Origin: Nelumbo lutea
Taxonomy: Eukaryota; Streptophyta; Magnoliopsida; Proteales; Nelumbonaceae
Reading direction: 5' to 3'
NCBI GenBank assembly: GCA_022828595.1
Contig: JAKGHH010000002.1
Location: 81,564,383-81,628,382 of the forward strand
DNA: 64,000 bases
Below are positions 44,240 to 54,549 of this stretch, one piece after another; position 1 is the stretch's first letter, and every line of letters begins with the position of its first letter. Both the position numbers and the translations under genes were made by a program. The notes under the pieces were generated by a model. It was not told where the DNA came from and made no database searches. It worked only from the letters and a program-made list of their open reading frames with translations.

Positions 44240-45150
44240 ATATGGATATGGATACATATCAATTTTCAAAGTATCACCAATATGGTTGATCTTATTGGTA
44301 AGTTTGGATATGGATACATATCATGGTATGCTTTGGATAATATAGTGGAAAGAAAGGAGTACACTTACATTAGGAAAACTTTTACAAATCCCACAATACT
44401 TGAATAATAATAAATCTAAGTTTGAATATGAAAAATTCATAAACACAAGAAATGTTTGAACTTGTATGAAAAGATTTGTTACAATGAACAATGCCAGGAG
44501 TTTAAAACATATGCATAGCAAACAATAATTTTACTAATAATATATCAAATAATGTTTGAGCTTCCATTTTACTAAATGCTCATTATAAGGCACATTAAAT
44601 TATTGTTGGATCATTGAGTTTGATAGATCTATCTTATAGTTCTTCCTTACCATGAAAATTGTTTAGTTTTATAATTTTCAAAATATTTCTAAAGATTTAA
44701 GAAAAAATATTTTTTACAAATTATTGTTATATCAATGAGCTTAAAACATCATTGATAAATCTATTTATAGTTCCTTCTTGCAATATAAATCATTTAACCA
44801 TCAGTGGTCATGGAGCTATGTCAGTGGTCACGACCACTTCTAAAGGTTATAATAGTGGTTGTGAGTCTTGTGATTGCCATCATAGCTCTATGACCATCAG
44901 CATGTCGTATTGTTTTTCACCTACGAATATGATATGCCCCGTATTAGGCTTTTTATGTTGATAAAAGTTGGGTGCAACCAGACACCATCCCAACCATTTC
45001 TTGTCTTGGTACATGGGCTTTGGGAAGTGAACCAAATGAGATTTGGTTCTCACTATTTGGATCGGGTCCAGTTATATCCAATTATTGAAATTTGAAATTC
45101 AAATGTGATCCAAAGTCTAAAATATTGGGCTTGGGTTGGATTTGGATTGA
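44240..45150. other. Anonymous intergenic DNA with a small foldback
   Basis: No gene is supported. CAGTGGTCATGGAGCTATG near 44,800 is inverted in CATAGCTCTATGACCATCA near 44,882, making a foldback of about 95 bases. Short direct repeats of GGATATGGATACATATCA occur near 44,240 and 44,308. Confidence 0.4.
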
Positions 45151-45156
45151 GATAAA

Positions 45157-45303
45157 ATCAGCCCCTCACAACGTCCCACAGTACATCCCCGACGTGTATT
45201 GGGAACATCTCCTGATGATGACATCATCATTTATGATATTATCATCGGGAGATGTTCCCAATACACAGCGGGGATGTGCTATGAGACATTGTGGGGGGTT
45301 GAT
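45157..45303. mobile_element. Foldback MITE, family F, copy 2
   Basis: The two halves are almost complementary along their whole length: ATCAGCCCCTCACAACGTCC at the left against the complement of GACATTGTGGGGGGTTGAT at the right, with CATCCCCG..GTATTGGGAACATCTCC in both arms. The spacer is only a few bases. It is about 147 bp, matches the copy at 5,500-5,652, and has no coding capacity. Confidence 0.75.
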
Positions 45304-45395
45304 TTGAGCTCATTCGGATTAATATGATTCTACTCTATTGTCATTAAAGTAAAGAAAACAATTAATTATTTTTTAACTTATATGTACAAAATGTA

Positions 45396-45780
45396 TCTAT
45401 ATATAATAAAACAAGACGTTCCATGTCAGCATGACTCTTTTCTCCCCTACCATTTATCTATTTTGTGTTTTTTTTTGAATTTTTATTTTTAAAATTTAAC
45501 AAAATTATTCAAGTAGTCAATCAATGTTAAGTGTTTAAGACTTTCATCTCCCCTACCATTTATCTATTTTGGGCCCGCATTATCTCTCTTTTCTCTTTCT
45601 CATTTACTCCTTTAATTATCTCTCCTCAATAATTACATTAACTCTCTCTCCTCCGGTAACTCATTCCACTAATTCTCTCTTTCCTCTAAAATACTCCATT
45701 AAGTTGCTTTTTTTTTTCCCCCATTTTTTATTTTTATTTTATTCTCTCTTCTCCTCATTAATATAATAAACCAAAACCAA
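45396..45780 (+). mobile_element. Possible Helitron 5' terminus
   Basis: TCTATATATAATAAAACAAG at 45,396 follows an A and resembles the TC-starting AT-rich 5' ends of plant Helitrons. The CCCCTACCATTTATCTATTT word then repeats (45,453 and 45,549). No CTRR 3' end with a hairpin was found, so this is tentative. Confidence 0.35.
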
Positions 45781-45789
45781 TTTAAGCTT

Positions 45790-45960
45790 AGGGGTGATCA
45801 TTTTAATCCAGCCCAGGCCAGGCCTCATCAAGCCCACAAATTTAAGGGCCAAGGTGGGCCTAATATTTCAATGCTAATGTGGGCCCAACCCATCCTATAA
45901 ACAAAAATTAATTAACAAAAATATCATAAATAGTTAAATCACCTAAAAACAATGAAAGAT
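45790..45960. mobile_element. Partial hAT-like element with TAGGGGTGATCATT end
   Basis: TAGGGGTGATCATTTTAATC near 45,790 matches the left-end style of the elements at 4,620 and 9,437. It is followed by GGCCAGGCCTCATCAAGCCC-type sequence. No right terminus was found, so it is probably truncated. Confidence 0.4.
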
Positions 45961-45985
45961 TGATAGATTTCTAAAACATCCATCA

Positions 45986-46175
45986 TTAACCTATTTTAGC
46001 ATATTTCTGTAGGCCTCTTCCATTAGTAGTTGCTAGGGGCATCCATCTCACAGAATGGTAGACACATTCACCAACTTTCCAGTCAGTTACATCCTTCATG
46101 ATTTTGGCCTCCTCTTCCAAATATTTGCTCCATTCTGTAACAAATCTAAATTGAAGAAAACAAAAATCAGATGCC
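45986..46175 (-). pseudogene. GRIM-19/NDUFA13 (complex I B16.6 subunit) C-terminal gene fragment
   Basis: The minus strand encodes [20 protein letters not shown] followed by [20 protein letters not shown]. This is the C-terminal signature of the mitochondrial NADH:ubiquinone oxidoreductase subunit NDUFA13/GRIM-19, where plant members have a phrase of the type F.EW.KYLE.EA..MKDV.GWKVGE..Y.S..WMPPATG. Just upstream on the minus strand a pyrimidine-rich TTTTCTTCAATTTAG precedes the homology, as an intron acceptor would. The rest of the gene, including the N-terminal membrane helix, is not visible. The ending diverges. It is a fragment, not a working gene. Confidence 0.7.
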
Positions 46176-46179
46176 TCAA

Positions 46180-46712
46180 CTGTTCCTATGTGCAGTTTTC
46201 TAAAAGGCACCAATTTCCTCCATCACTGCATTTTTCAGCACAGGTAGTTCCAAGGACTCTGCAACATTCTTATAATAAGGGAAACACCAGATATGGTTTT
46301 CATGTAAACACGACAAAAGGAGGTAAGTTATTTCAAGATGGACATGTTACCCTTCAAGTATGCCTCGATCATGGGAATCCATTGGCAAGGGTTGCATAGC
46401 TTTAGGTTGTTCCACATTTTAAGATATGTGTTGGTCCTCATGGCAACGGGAGTAGACACAGAGTAGACTCAACAGGCTTAGACTCCAAGACAGGGAAGGA
46501 CATGTGAATAGGTAAAGGTAACTTGGGTTGCTTCTCCACAAGTATACAACACTGATATCAACTCTCTTCAAAACCTAATGGCGGTAGTAGCAATCTTTGA
46601 GGACCTCTCGGGATCCTCTTTAGCAGTAACATTCCAAGTTTCCAAGACTGCTACCCAAAGCCATCAACATAAAGCCCATGGACTTGGGTGCAATAATACC
46701 TTGGGGCCAAAC
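46180..46712. other. Anonymous DNA beside the NDUFA13 fragment
   Basis: Moderately complex sequence without a recognised domain. The plus frame at 46,578 leads into the MITE at 46,713 and is not a gene. It may be captured or duplicated genomic DNA linked to the NDUFA13 fragment. Confidence 0.35.
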
Positions 46713-47089
46713 CATGATTTTCAAAACCAGACCGGAAAAGGGAACCGGTCTGCTGACCTGCTCCATTTTCCCCTAAAATCAGATTTTCTTCAAAAATCGT
46801 TGATTTTGGTCAGCAAACCACTGACCCGGGCAGTTAATCATTCGAATCGTTTGAACGGTTTTGACCGTTTTATAATTTTTTATTTTTTTGTCAAAACGGG
46901 CCGACCGTTTGACCCAAGAACCGGACCCCTGACCGGTTTGTTCTCCAGGCTGGTTAACCGTTCGAATGGTTTTGACCGTTTTTTAACTTTTTTAGTTTTT
47001 ATTTTTTTTTTGTCAGAACAGGCTGACAGTTCGACCCGGGAACCGGACCCCTAACCGGTTTGTTCTCTGAGTCAGTTTTGAAAACCTTG
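46713..47089. mobile_element. hAT-type MITE, family H, copy 3
   Basis: The ends CATGATTTTCAAAACC and TTTTGAAAACCTTG are inverted. The flanks GGCCAAAC (46,705-46,712) and GACCAAAC (47,090-47,097) are an 8-bp target duplication with one change. It is 377 bp. Inside, GAACCGGACCCCT..ACCGGTTTGTTCTC occurs twice (near 46,918 and 47,040), an internal duplication of about 120 bases. Confidence 0.82.
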
Positions 47090-47137
47090 GACCAAACTGA
47101 ATATAGAAAGGAAAAATTCACTCACTTACAAATAACT

Positions 47138-47430
47138 CCTATAGAAAATGGAGAGAAGAATGGAAGGTTGGCAAGCTAAAGTATTATCCAATGTAGGGAG
47201 GACAACTTTGATTAAAAGTATAATAAGCTAGAAAAATTAGAAAGGAACTTCTGGTGGAAAAACAAAGATAAATATCACCCAAACATCTCGTGGGACGAGA
47301 TTTGCAAACCAAAGAAACAAGGGGGGCTAAGCCTAAGATGATTAAGAGAGTTGAATCTTTCTCTCAGTCTTGCTCTCTTGGCCAAGCAATTCTGGAGATT
47401 ACTATGAGAACAAGACTCCCTCTAGGACAT
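47138..47430 (+). pseudogene. LINE-E: short L1-type ORF2 connector fragment
   Basis: The plus strand reads GWQAKVLSNVGRTTLIKSII, stop, then RNFWWKNKDKYHP, SWDEICKPKKQGGLSLR, stop, LRELNLSLSLALLAKQFWRL. This is the conserved region between the RT and the zinc-binding domain of plant LINEs. It is truncated on both sides; Copia-3 begins soon after. Confidence 0.78.
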
Positions 47431-47489
47431 GATAATGAAAAAGGATTACACAAGGGAGTGAAGTTTATTTAAGTAAAAAAGCTCAAGCT

Positions 47490-47839
47490 ATCACTCCTCC
47501 TGTATTGAGGAATCGATTAGCTCCAGCTCTCCTACTAAAGATAGAGTGGTTACTATAGAGAGAGCTTCTATTAAAGATAGAGTGGTTATTATAGAGAGAA
47601 GTCCTATTAAAGATAGAGTAGTTACTATAGAGAGACCAGCTAGGTTAAAGAGGAAATATCTTCCTTAGGAAGTTACTTAGTTGGGTATTACCTTGTTTAC
47701 ATATTTCTATCTTTATATTTATCTTCAAAATTTATTTGTCATTGTTTTGTATATAATACCTTTGTACACTTGAATAAATGAGATATTTTTTGACCTATTC
47801 ATTTTAGAATTCTGTCTTTCTCGTCTCTAAGCTTTAACT
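47490..47839 (+). repeat. Copia-3 5' LTR (start estimated)
   Basis: Defined by its position upstream of the primer site. The matching 3' LTR lies beyond the window, so the left edge cannot be confirmed. It carries a 36-bp triplicated repeat, and a plausible transcript 3' region near TTGTATATAATACCTTTG. Confidence 0.55.
47531..47638 (+). repeat. Three tandem 36-bp units in the Copia-3 LTR
   Basis: The word TAAAGATAGAGTGGTTACTA recurs with small changes at 47,536, 47,572 and 47,608, an exact 36-base period. Tandem repeats in the U3 part of LTRs often modulate promoter activity; that role is inferred here. Confidence 0.85.
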
Positions 47840-47858
47840 TGGTATCAGAGCCAAGTCA

Positions 47859-48500
47859 TTGAAACTAGCTATGGCATTCAACATTACTGATGTATCTGAG
47901 GCAATGAGCTCGAGTTCGATTTCATCACAAACTTTTTCAACTTCAATGAATGTCAACTCCATTCCCAACATCTCTCATTATCTGAAAATCAAGCTCAATA
48001 GAGAAAATTTTCTTCAATGGAAAGCTCAATTGTTACCAGTACTTCGAGCTCACAAGTTAATGGGATTAATTGATGGGTCGGCCAAGCCTCCTCTGGAAGA
48101 GATCTAGGATCCTATTGATAACAAAAAGAAAATTCCTAACCTAACTTTCTCTACTTGGGTACAATTGGATCAACTTGTACTAAGTTGGCTCGTAGCATCT
48201 CTAACTGAGGGAGTTCTAACACAAGTTGTTGGACTCTCTACGATTACTGGAGTCTAGAGTGCTTTGGAAAAACCTTTTTCTTCACACTCTCGATCTAGAG
48301 TGCTACAACTCAGGCGTCAACTTCAGAATCTCAAGAAAGAAAATATGTCAATTGGTGATTATGTTCAGAAAATCAAAACAATTGCAGATAATCCTTCTGC
48401 AATATCAGAACCTGTAGCAAAAGAAGATATGGTTCTGTATGTTCTATCTAACTTAGGTAGTGAGTATATGAATCTCCCATTATAGCTATAACAAATCAAA
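47859..48500 (+). pseudogene. Copia-3 gag
   Basis: It opens with MKLAMAFNITDVSEAMSSSS; a second ATG at 47,871 begins MAFNITD. The gag motif KLNRENFLQWKAQLLPVLRA, then GLIDGSA, follows. After stops it continues with LQLRRQLQNLKKENMSIGDY, VQKIKTIADN and YVLSNLGSEYMNLPL. This is a UBN2-type copia gag. Stops at about 48,105 and 48,485 break it. Confidence 0.82.
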
Positions 48501-49020
48501 TTGATGCAAACCAACTTAGTATTAATGTTCTTGGACTTCTCCTTAATTATGAAGCTTAGCTTCTGCAACATATTTTTTCTGGTGAAAATCCTAATGATTC
48601 GACTAATAATTTTCAGTTCTCTTAGTTTTCTTATAATCAGAATAGAGGAGGTTATAATTGTGGCAGAGGTAGGGAGCATGGCAATCGGCTCCTTGGTCAT
48701 GGACAAGGACATGGAAGAGGAAACACCATTGTCTGCCAACTCTATAACAAGTTGGGTCATGGATCACTAAAATGTTACAAGCATTATGATCTCTCTTATC
48801 AGGGAAAAACAATTCAAATCCACTAGATCCTGTAGCCTTTCATAGTGGAATATCACATAACGGTTCTATATCTGGGTTCAATCCAATCTACTATCCGGAT
48901 AATAGAGCTGCCCATTACATGACACCAGATGCTGATAACTTGCAAATTAAATAAGACTATCAAGGCTCAGATCAAGTAAAAATTGGTAATGAAATAGGTC
49001 TGATAATAGATAATATTGGA

Positions 49021-49518
49021 TTGATCTCTCCTGTTTGTAATAACAATGAATTTGCTTTGAAGAATGTCTTTAATGTTCATGCTCTTACAAAGAATTTGCT
49101 TTCTATAAGTAAATTTACCAAGGATAATGATTTGGCTTTTGAGTTTCACCTAGATTTCTTTTTCTTGAAGGATCATATGGGGAGAATTTTACTCCAAAGA
49201 CCTAGTAGAGATGGACTATATCAGTTTCCAGGGACAGTTCGACACAAAACAGATATCTCGAAAGCTCTTGTGGGCGAGAAAGCTTCCTTGGAAGAATGGC
49301 ATCACCGACTTGGTCATGCTTCTCTAAAAGTTGACAAAAATATTATTTCTAAATTCGGATTACCATATTCAGGATCTATTAGTCACTTTTTTGTGTGTAG
49401 GGCGTGTCAAATGGCTAAATCCCATCGTTGTTACCTTTGTTTGATACTAAAATTTCATCTCCATTTGACTTGGTTTTTTTTTTTTTTGATGTATAGGACC
49501 TTCACTAGTTTTGTGTAA
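49021..49518 (+). pseudogene. Copia-3 GAG-pre-integrase region
   Basis: It contains NVFNVHALTKNLLSISKFTK and EWHHRLGHASLKVDKNIISK, then VCRACQMAKSHR, that is, the His/Cys zinc-finger of the pre-integrase domain. A T-run near 49,480 accompanies a frame disruption before integrase. Confidence 0.82.
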
Positions 49519-49535
49519 TAAAGGATATTGATTTT

Positions 49536-49760
49536 ATGTTCTATTCATGGATTTATCCTCTTGAAAAGAAATCAGACGTGTTTAATACTTTTCTTAAATT
49601 TAAATGTTATGTGGAGACTTTATTTTCTACCAAAATCAAGATGTTCTTGAGTGATTGGGGTGGTGAATTTCGTAGTCTTTCTTGCTATCTAGATGTTAAA
49701 GGTATTACTCATCACCATAGTTGTCATCACACACATGAATAGAACGATAGTGTTGAATGA
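49536..49760 (+). pseudogene. Copia-3 integrase core fragment
   Basis: It reads MFYSWIYPLEKKSDVFNTFL and then KMFLSDWGGEFRSLSCYLDV, with the Asp of the SD.GGEF motif and the HH..C..HTHE segment that follows. A stop replaces the usual residue after HTHE. Further integrase sequence to about 49,920 is frameshifted. Confidence 0.8.
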
Positions 49761-50323
49761 AAGCATCAGCATGTTATTGAGTTCACATTATCTCTACTGG
49801 CGTCCTTATATCTCCCTCAGTCCTTCTGGGCAGACACATTTGAGATTGTGATTTTTCTCATCAATCAAGTGCCTACTCCAGGCCTTGGTGATCTCTCTCC
49901 TTATGAAAATTATTTAAGAAACCCTCAAATTATTTAATCTCTCTCCTTGGTAATCTCTCTCCTAGCATATTCATTGGTTATAGTACTTGTCACAAAGGGT
50001 ATCATTGCTACAATCCTATTACGGGCAGAGAAATTATTGCTCAACATGTTATTTTTAATGAGCACTCCTACCCAAGTGTCTTACAATCATCACCACCTTC
50101 TGTCCCTTATAACTTCATTGGTGTGGTTCTGCCTCCTCTAGGCAGGCATCATTAATTCAACTTCTTGTCTAGCTCTTGTTGTTCATGAGGTACCCCCTCT
50201 CATTTACTTTTTGTTGAGGTTACTAATGAGGAATTTGCTTCTTCTTCTCCTGACTTAGAACAGGAAGTTCCTACAAGCTCTGACGCTTTACCAGTTCGGC
50301 ACACTAGGGCTCTTCAGAAGCTG

Positions 50324-50802
50324 TTGGACACCACTTCAATTGTTCATCTTCCTCCGGCGTGCACCCATTCCATGGAAACGAGGTTGATGGCATCTTATTC
50401 AGCTCATGCCTTAATAGCCAATCACCATCCTCTACCGTTTATGTTGCTTCATGATGCTATTAATCATGAAGTTGATCCATCCTCCTATCCTCAGGCCTCT
50501 AAGTTTGCTCATTGGCATTCAGCTATGGCAGCTGAATTTCATTCCTTAGTACATGACAATACTTGGGAGATGGTTCCATATGACTCGCCTATGAATGTTG
50601 TTGGTTCTAAGTGGGTTTTCAAGATCAAACACAAACTGGATGGCTTGATTAATCGTTACAGAACTCGTCTTGTAGCTCAAGGCTTCACTTATGTTTTGAG
50701 AGTTGACTTCACAGATACCACTAATCCTATGGTCACTTATGGTTGGGATATTCAGCAATTAGATGTTCACAATGCCTTTCTAAATGGGTTTATTATAGAA
50801 AC
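50324..50802 (+). pseudogene. Copia-3 reverse transcriptase N-terminal part
   Basis: It contains WHSAMAAEFHSLVHDNTWEM, VVGSKWVFKIKHKLDGLINR and YGWDIQQLDVHNAFLNG. Compared with normal copia RT, the residues between NPMVTY and GWDIQ are shortened. The frame ends where the Element A LTR begins (TGAAGTGATGGG). Confidence 0.85.
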
Positions 50803-51817
50803 TGAAGTGATGGGAGATCCATCAAATGTATGGCTGAACCCTGTAGCAAAAGGTGGGCGAAATTTAAAAAATTTCTTTACTCCCATTTGGGAATCGTATT
50901 CCTAATTTAGGAAACTACATTTTCAAGGTTCGTTCTTGTAACCAAACTAGACCAAATTTGAAACCAAGATTAGGGAGGGATATACCTGATACAGAATCCA
51001 TGCAAAAAGCTTCTCCCAACATAGGTGTTCACACCCAAGGAGTGTACCAAATCCTCCCTCCACTGAAGATGACACAGCTTAGGATGAGGCAGGATCAACA
51101 AGTAGTTCTTCACCAAGAACTTGTGATTATTCAACAAGAATCGAATGGGGTAGTGAGCATAACTTAAAAATTGTTTCTTCTAGCAAGAAACAATATCAGG
51201 ACCAAATATTGATTAGATCCAGAATTGGAGATCGAACAGGGTAGGGTGGCAAGAGAAGGGAGAAAAAGAACTAAAGGCAAAAGTTAGTCAAATTGAGTTG
51301 TCTTTTGTAATGTCTATGTGTCTTTTATAGATCTGCCTTGCTCTCTATTTATAGCCTTAAAGTGACAACCTCCCAATCTAATTAGGAGTCTCTTGACCCA
51401 AATCTTTATTGGGATCTGAACTCTTTAAGTGATAAGGATAATCCCTTATCTTATATGCAGTTTAATATCAGCTTATTCCTAATCAAATTAGGAGTTACTT
51501 GATCCAAATCTTTATTTGGATCTAGACTCTTTAGGTGGATAAGAGTTATCCTCTTATCCTTATCTGTTGATCCAAACCCAGATCCTCCCCTATTTAATTA
51601 ACCCAATTAACCTAGTTCAAAATGGGCTTTAGGCCTACTAAGCTATTAGGCTCACCTCCTTTTAATGCAGTCTAGCTTGGCTCCCTTTGTATGGCGTTGG
51701 ACCCTAACATTGATCGACACATCAACCACATGGGTTCGGCCTAGCCTCTATTACAAGGCCTGGCCGAATTCACTACTGAATACAATGAACCCATGAGTCC
51801 ATCACTATGGGGTCTTA
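50803..51817 (-). repeat. Element A 3' LTR, outer part (before Element B)
   Basis: It starts TGAAGTGATGGGAGATCC and is collinear with 62,954-63,673. It ends with the TCTTA target site (51,813-51,817) of Element B. Together with 56,466-57,374 the reconstructed LTR length is about 1.92 kb. Confidence 0.85.
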
Positions 51818-52593
51818 TGAAGGGATATGATATCCATCACATGGACGCCCAAAGAATGCGGAATAAGGGGCGAATTTCAAAAATTTCTCCCATCTTTGCA
51901 GGGAATCGAATTCCCAATTTTAGAAAAACATATTTTTCAAGGATCAATATTGAACCATTAACCAAACCAGATCTGAACCAAAAAGAGTAAGAGGGAGGAT
52001 GTACCAGATACAGAGAAACAGTATCTCCCAATGAAGGTGTTCATGCCAAAGGAAGGATCCAAAATTCGCTCCCACTGAAGATGGTGCAGTGCAGGATGGA
52101 GCAGAATCAGTAGTGTTCTTCCAAAAGAACTTGACCCTTTGCAAGAATCAACAGGATGGCTTGTGAATACAACTCCAACCAATCTTTTCCCCAAAAGATT
52201 GGTATCAAGATCAAATCTTGATTACTCCTGTAGAGAGTAGGAGATCGAATTGCTGGAGGCAGTGGCTGCAGGAAGGAGTCGACAAGAGAGTATTCGCAGG
52301 AGCAGAATTCTCTCTTTTTGTGATTTCAACTTTGAAGACAGGAGTTGTGTATTGCATGTCTAAAAGCTTCCGTCCCCTCCTCCTTTTATAGATTTAAAGG
52401 GATCAGCTCCTAATCCCATTAGGAGTTACTGATCCAAATCATATTTGGATTAGAAGTCCCTTTAAGTGATAAGGGATAACCCTTATCTTATCTGCAGATC
52501 AAATCAGCCATCTCTTAATCTAATTAGGAGGCTTCCGGATCTAAATCTTATTTAGATCTTGGATTCTGTAAGTGGATAGTCTCTCCTTCGGGC
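51818..52593 (-). repeat. Element B 3' LTR, truncated
   Basis: It starts TGAAGGGATATGATATCC and matches 54,550-55,310 closely, up to TCTGTAAGTGGATAG. There homology stops and gag sequence begins. About 1.1 kb of the LTR is missing. Confidence 0.88.
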
Positions 52594-52754
52594 CTTAGAA
52601 TCCCTGTCACTCGGACGCTCCAGGGCAGGATTCTTTGCCACTTCGTCTAGCTTTTTAGAATCTAGGACCAGCATAAGGTTCCTATACCAGTTGGCATAGT
52701 TTGGGCCCTTAAGTTGTTGTCATCAAGAAGCTTTACAACAGATTCGTTTGCCAT
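52594..52754 (-). pseudogene. Element B gag N-terminal fragment
   Basis: The minus-strand start lies at 52,752-52,754 (MANESVVKLLDDN). After a one-base frame slip come LKGPNYANWYRNLMLVLDSK and KLDEVAKNPALERPSDRDSK. It parallels the gag start of Element A (LKVPNYADWFRNLVLVQMSE near 61,050). It is fused to LTR sequence at its far end. Confidence 0.75.
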
Positions 52755-54549
52755 TTTCTGATAAAAGAGCAAACGTTAGTCCACAACCTAATTTGATTCA
52801 TGTTCATTACATACATATGGATTTTAATCTACGTTCCATTTCCATTTATTCATCTCTGAGATTTCCCTCCTTTCTCAGTGACGGAGACTACGAGTTGTCT
52901 CTGGAAATGTGGGAAATCACATAGGGTGCATGGAGCCAACTGTTTTAGCTGCATAACCCCACCACCTTTCTGTGAAGGATCATATCCACTCATCATATGA
53001 GTTTTCCCTTTGGCCTCTGTCAGACAAGGTTTAGAGCCGTTTTCAGGTAAACCTTTCTGTCCAGTGTGTGCTTACCCATCATATTTGTGAACGCCAAGGT
53101 ACCATGAGAGATTTCCCATTTTCTGGTGAAACCCCTCCCACATTGGTTTATGACGCCTCTATCATCTCTTGAAACACTCAAACAAGCCCAACAGTAAATG
53201 GATAGCCCATTTTATGGTGCGTTTCCTCATTACTGAAGAACCCATCCTCATGCGAATGATGGAAGGCCCTTAGAGAGTTCATCGTATGAATCTCCCTATC
53301 ACTTGCACTCATATTAGCTGGATGGAACAATTATTACGCCCTAGTTTGATTTAGGTCAAACCAAAGTGGCTCCCACTAACTTTCATAAAGTCTGATTTCG
53401 GTGGGCTTTAATCGGCTAGGGTTCCGCACGTAACCTCTTGATAAGGTGTGGGGCCCACCACTGGAGGAGGTCATCCAATGACCAAAAGGGACACCATGGC
53501 AATGATGTGCATTTAGCCATGGTGTGCGCATGAGCCACTGTCGATTGAACATGGGCCAAGCACTTATGGCCCATGTACGTAGCACATCACACATCCAAAC
53601 ATCTCATGTAGGGATAAATTGATCCAATCAATTAATCATCTAGAAGGCCCATTGGAAACCCGTTTTAAATCCACAATATTAACCATTAATATTATCTAGG
53701 TATATGGGCTGAATTAGGGTTACCCAGTCGGCCCATATAACTTTAACCTTTGAAGTGGGCTTTTGGCAACTTTAACTATTTAAAATTGGGCCTTTACGGG
53801 TTGGGCTGAATAAACTATTTAATTAAATATCAATCATCAGGCCCATTAGTGGGAAAAATTAGGGCTGACTTTCAGCCTTGATTAAACCCAAGATTTAGTC
53901 CAAACAGTTTGAACCAATCTTGGTTCGAATGGGTCTAGGGTTTGATCTTTAATTAAATCTTTAATTCAAGAAAATAATCTGAAATTAAATACTGATAAAA
54001 GAAAATCAAGAAACATTCAAATAGGGCTGTTTGCACAATCCACCGTGCAAAACAGAGGTTAGATCACAGTTTGCAGTTTCATAAATTGCAAATCGCAGAT
54101 TGTATTTCGCCCATCTGCGAAATCTTCCTTTCTGCGCCGCCATCTTCGATCCAAAAATAAAATAAATATAAATCCTATTTCTATTAATGATTACATCAGA
54201 TCGAATACATATACATTCAGTCTAAAAATAATAATAATAAAAAATTATTTACAGACCAAATGTAATGATAAATCAAGAAACTGCAAATCTTGCAGGTTCC
54301 CTGCGCAAACCAAGAAAATGATCTCCTCTTTTACGAACAGCCCATAAATCAAGAAAATCATAAAGAACTATTCTAAACAATAATCAGATTTATATAAAAT
54401 TAATTTCAGATTATTTGCCCATCAATTTTGGGAACAAGTTTCCCAAAATCCATATCTGCGCAAATCGGGTAGAACGCATTCTGCCTATTTGCGTAGGTTC
54501 AGATCTGAAACAAATTGGTTCAAGATTTGAACCATGGCTTTGATACTAC
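52755..54549 (-). other. Element B long untranslated leader
   Basis: About 1.8 kb between gag and the 5' LTR, collinear with 61,126-62,953 of Element A (shared words such as TTCATCTCTGAGATTT and GGATCATATCCACTCATC). No conserved reading frame was seen. The primer site next to the LTR is mutated (TAGTATCAAAGC). Confidence 0.75.

Larger units (their letters stand above)
47490..50802 (+). mobile_element. Copia-3, left portion (5' LTR, gag, protease, integrase, RT start)
   Basis: A perfect initiator tRNA-Met primer site TGGTATCAGAGC (47,840-47,851) follows what must be the 5' LTR, whose start near 47,490 is estimated. Downstream in plus orientation come gag (from 47,859), GAG-pre-integrase, integrase and RT. 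Coding stops abruptly at 50,802, where the LTR of Element A begins. Coding resumes at about 63,674. Confidence 0.85.

Noticed and set aside
49947..50141. Frame between Copia-3 integrase and RT as a separate gene
   Set aside because: It is the frameshifted integrase C-terminus and linker of Copia-3; the neighbouring text in other frames reads as copia polyprotein.
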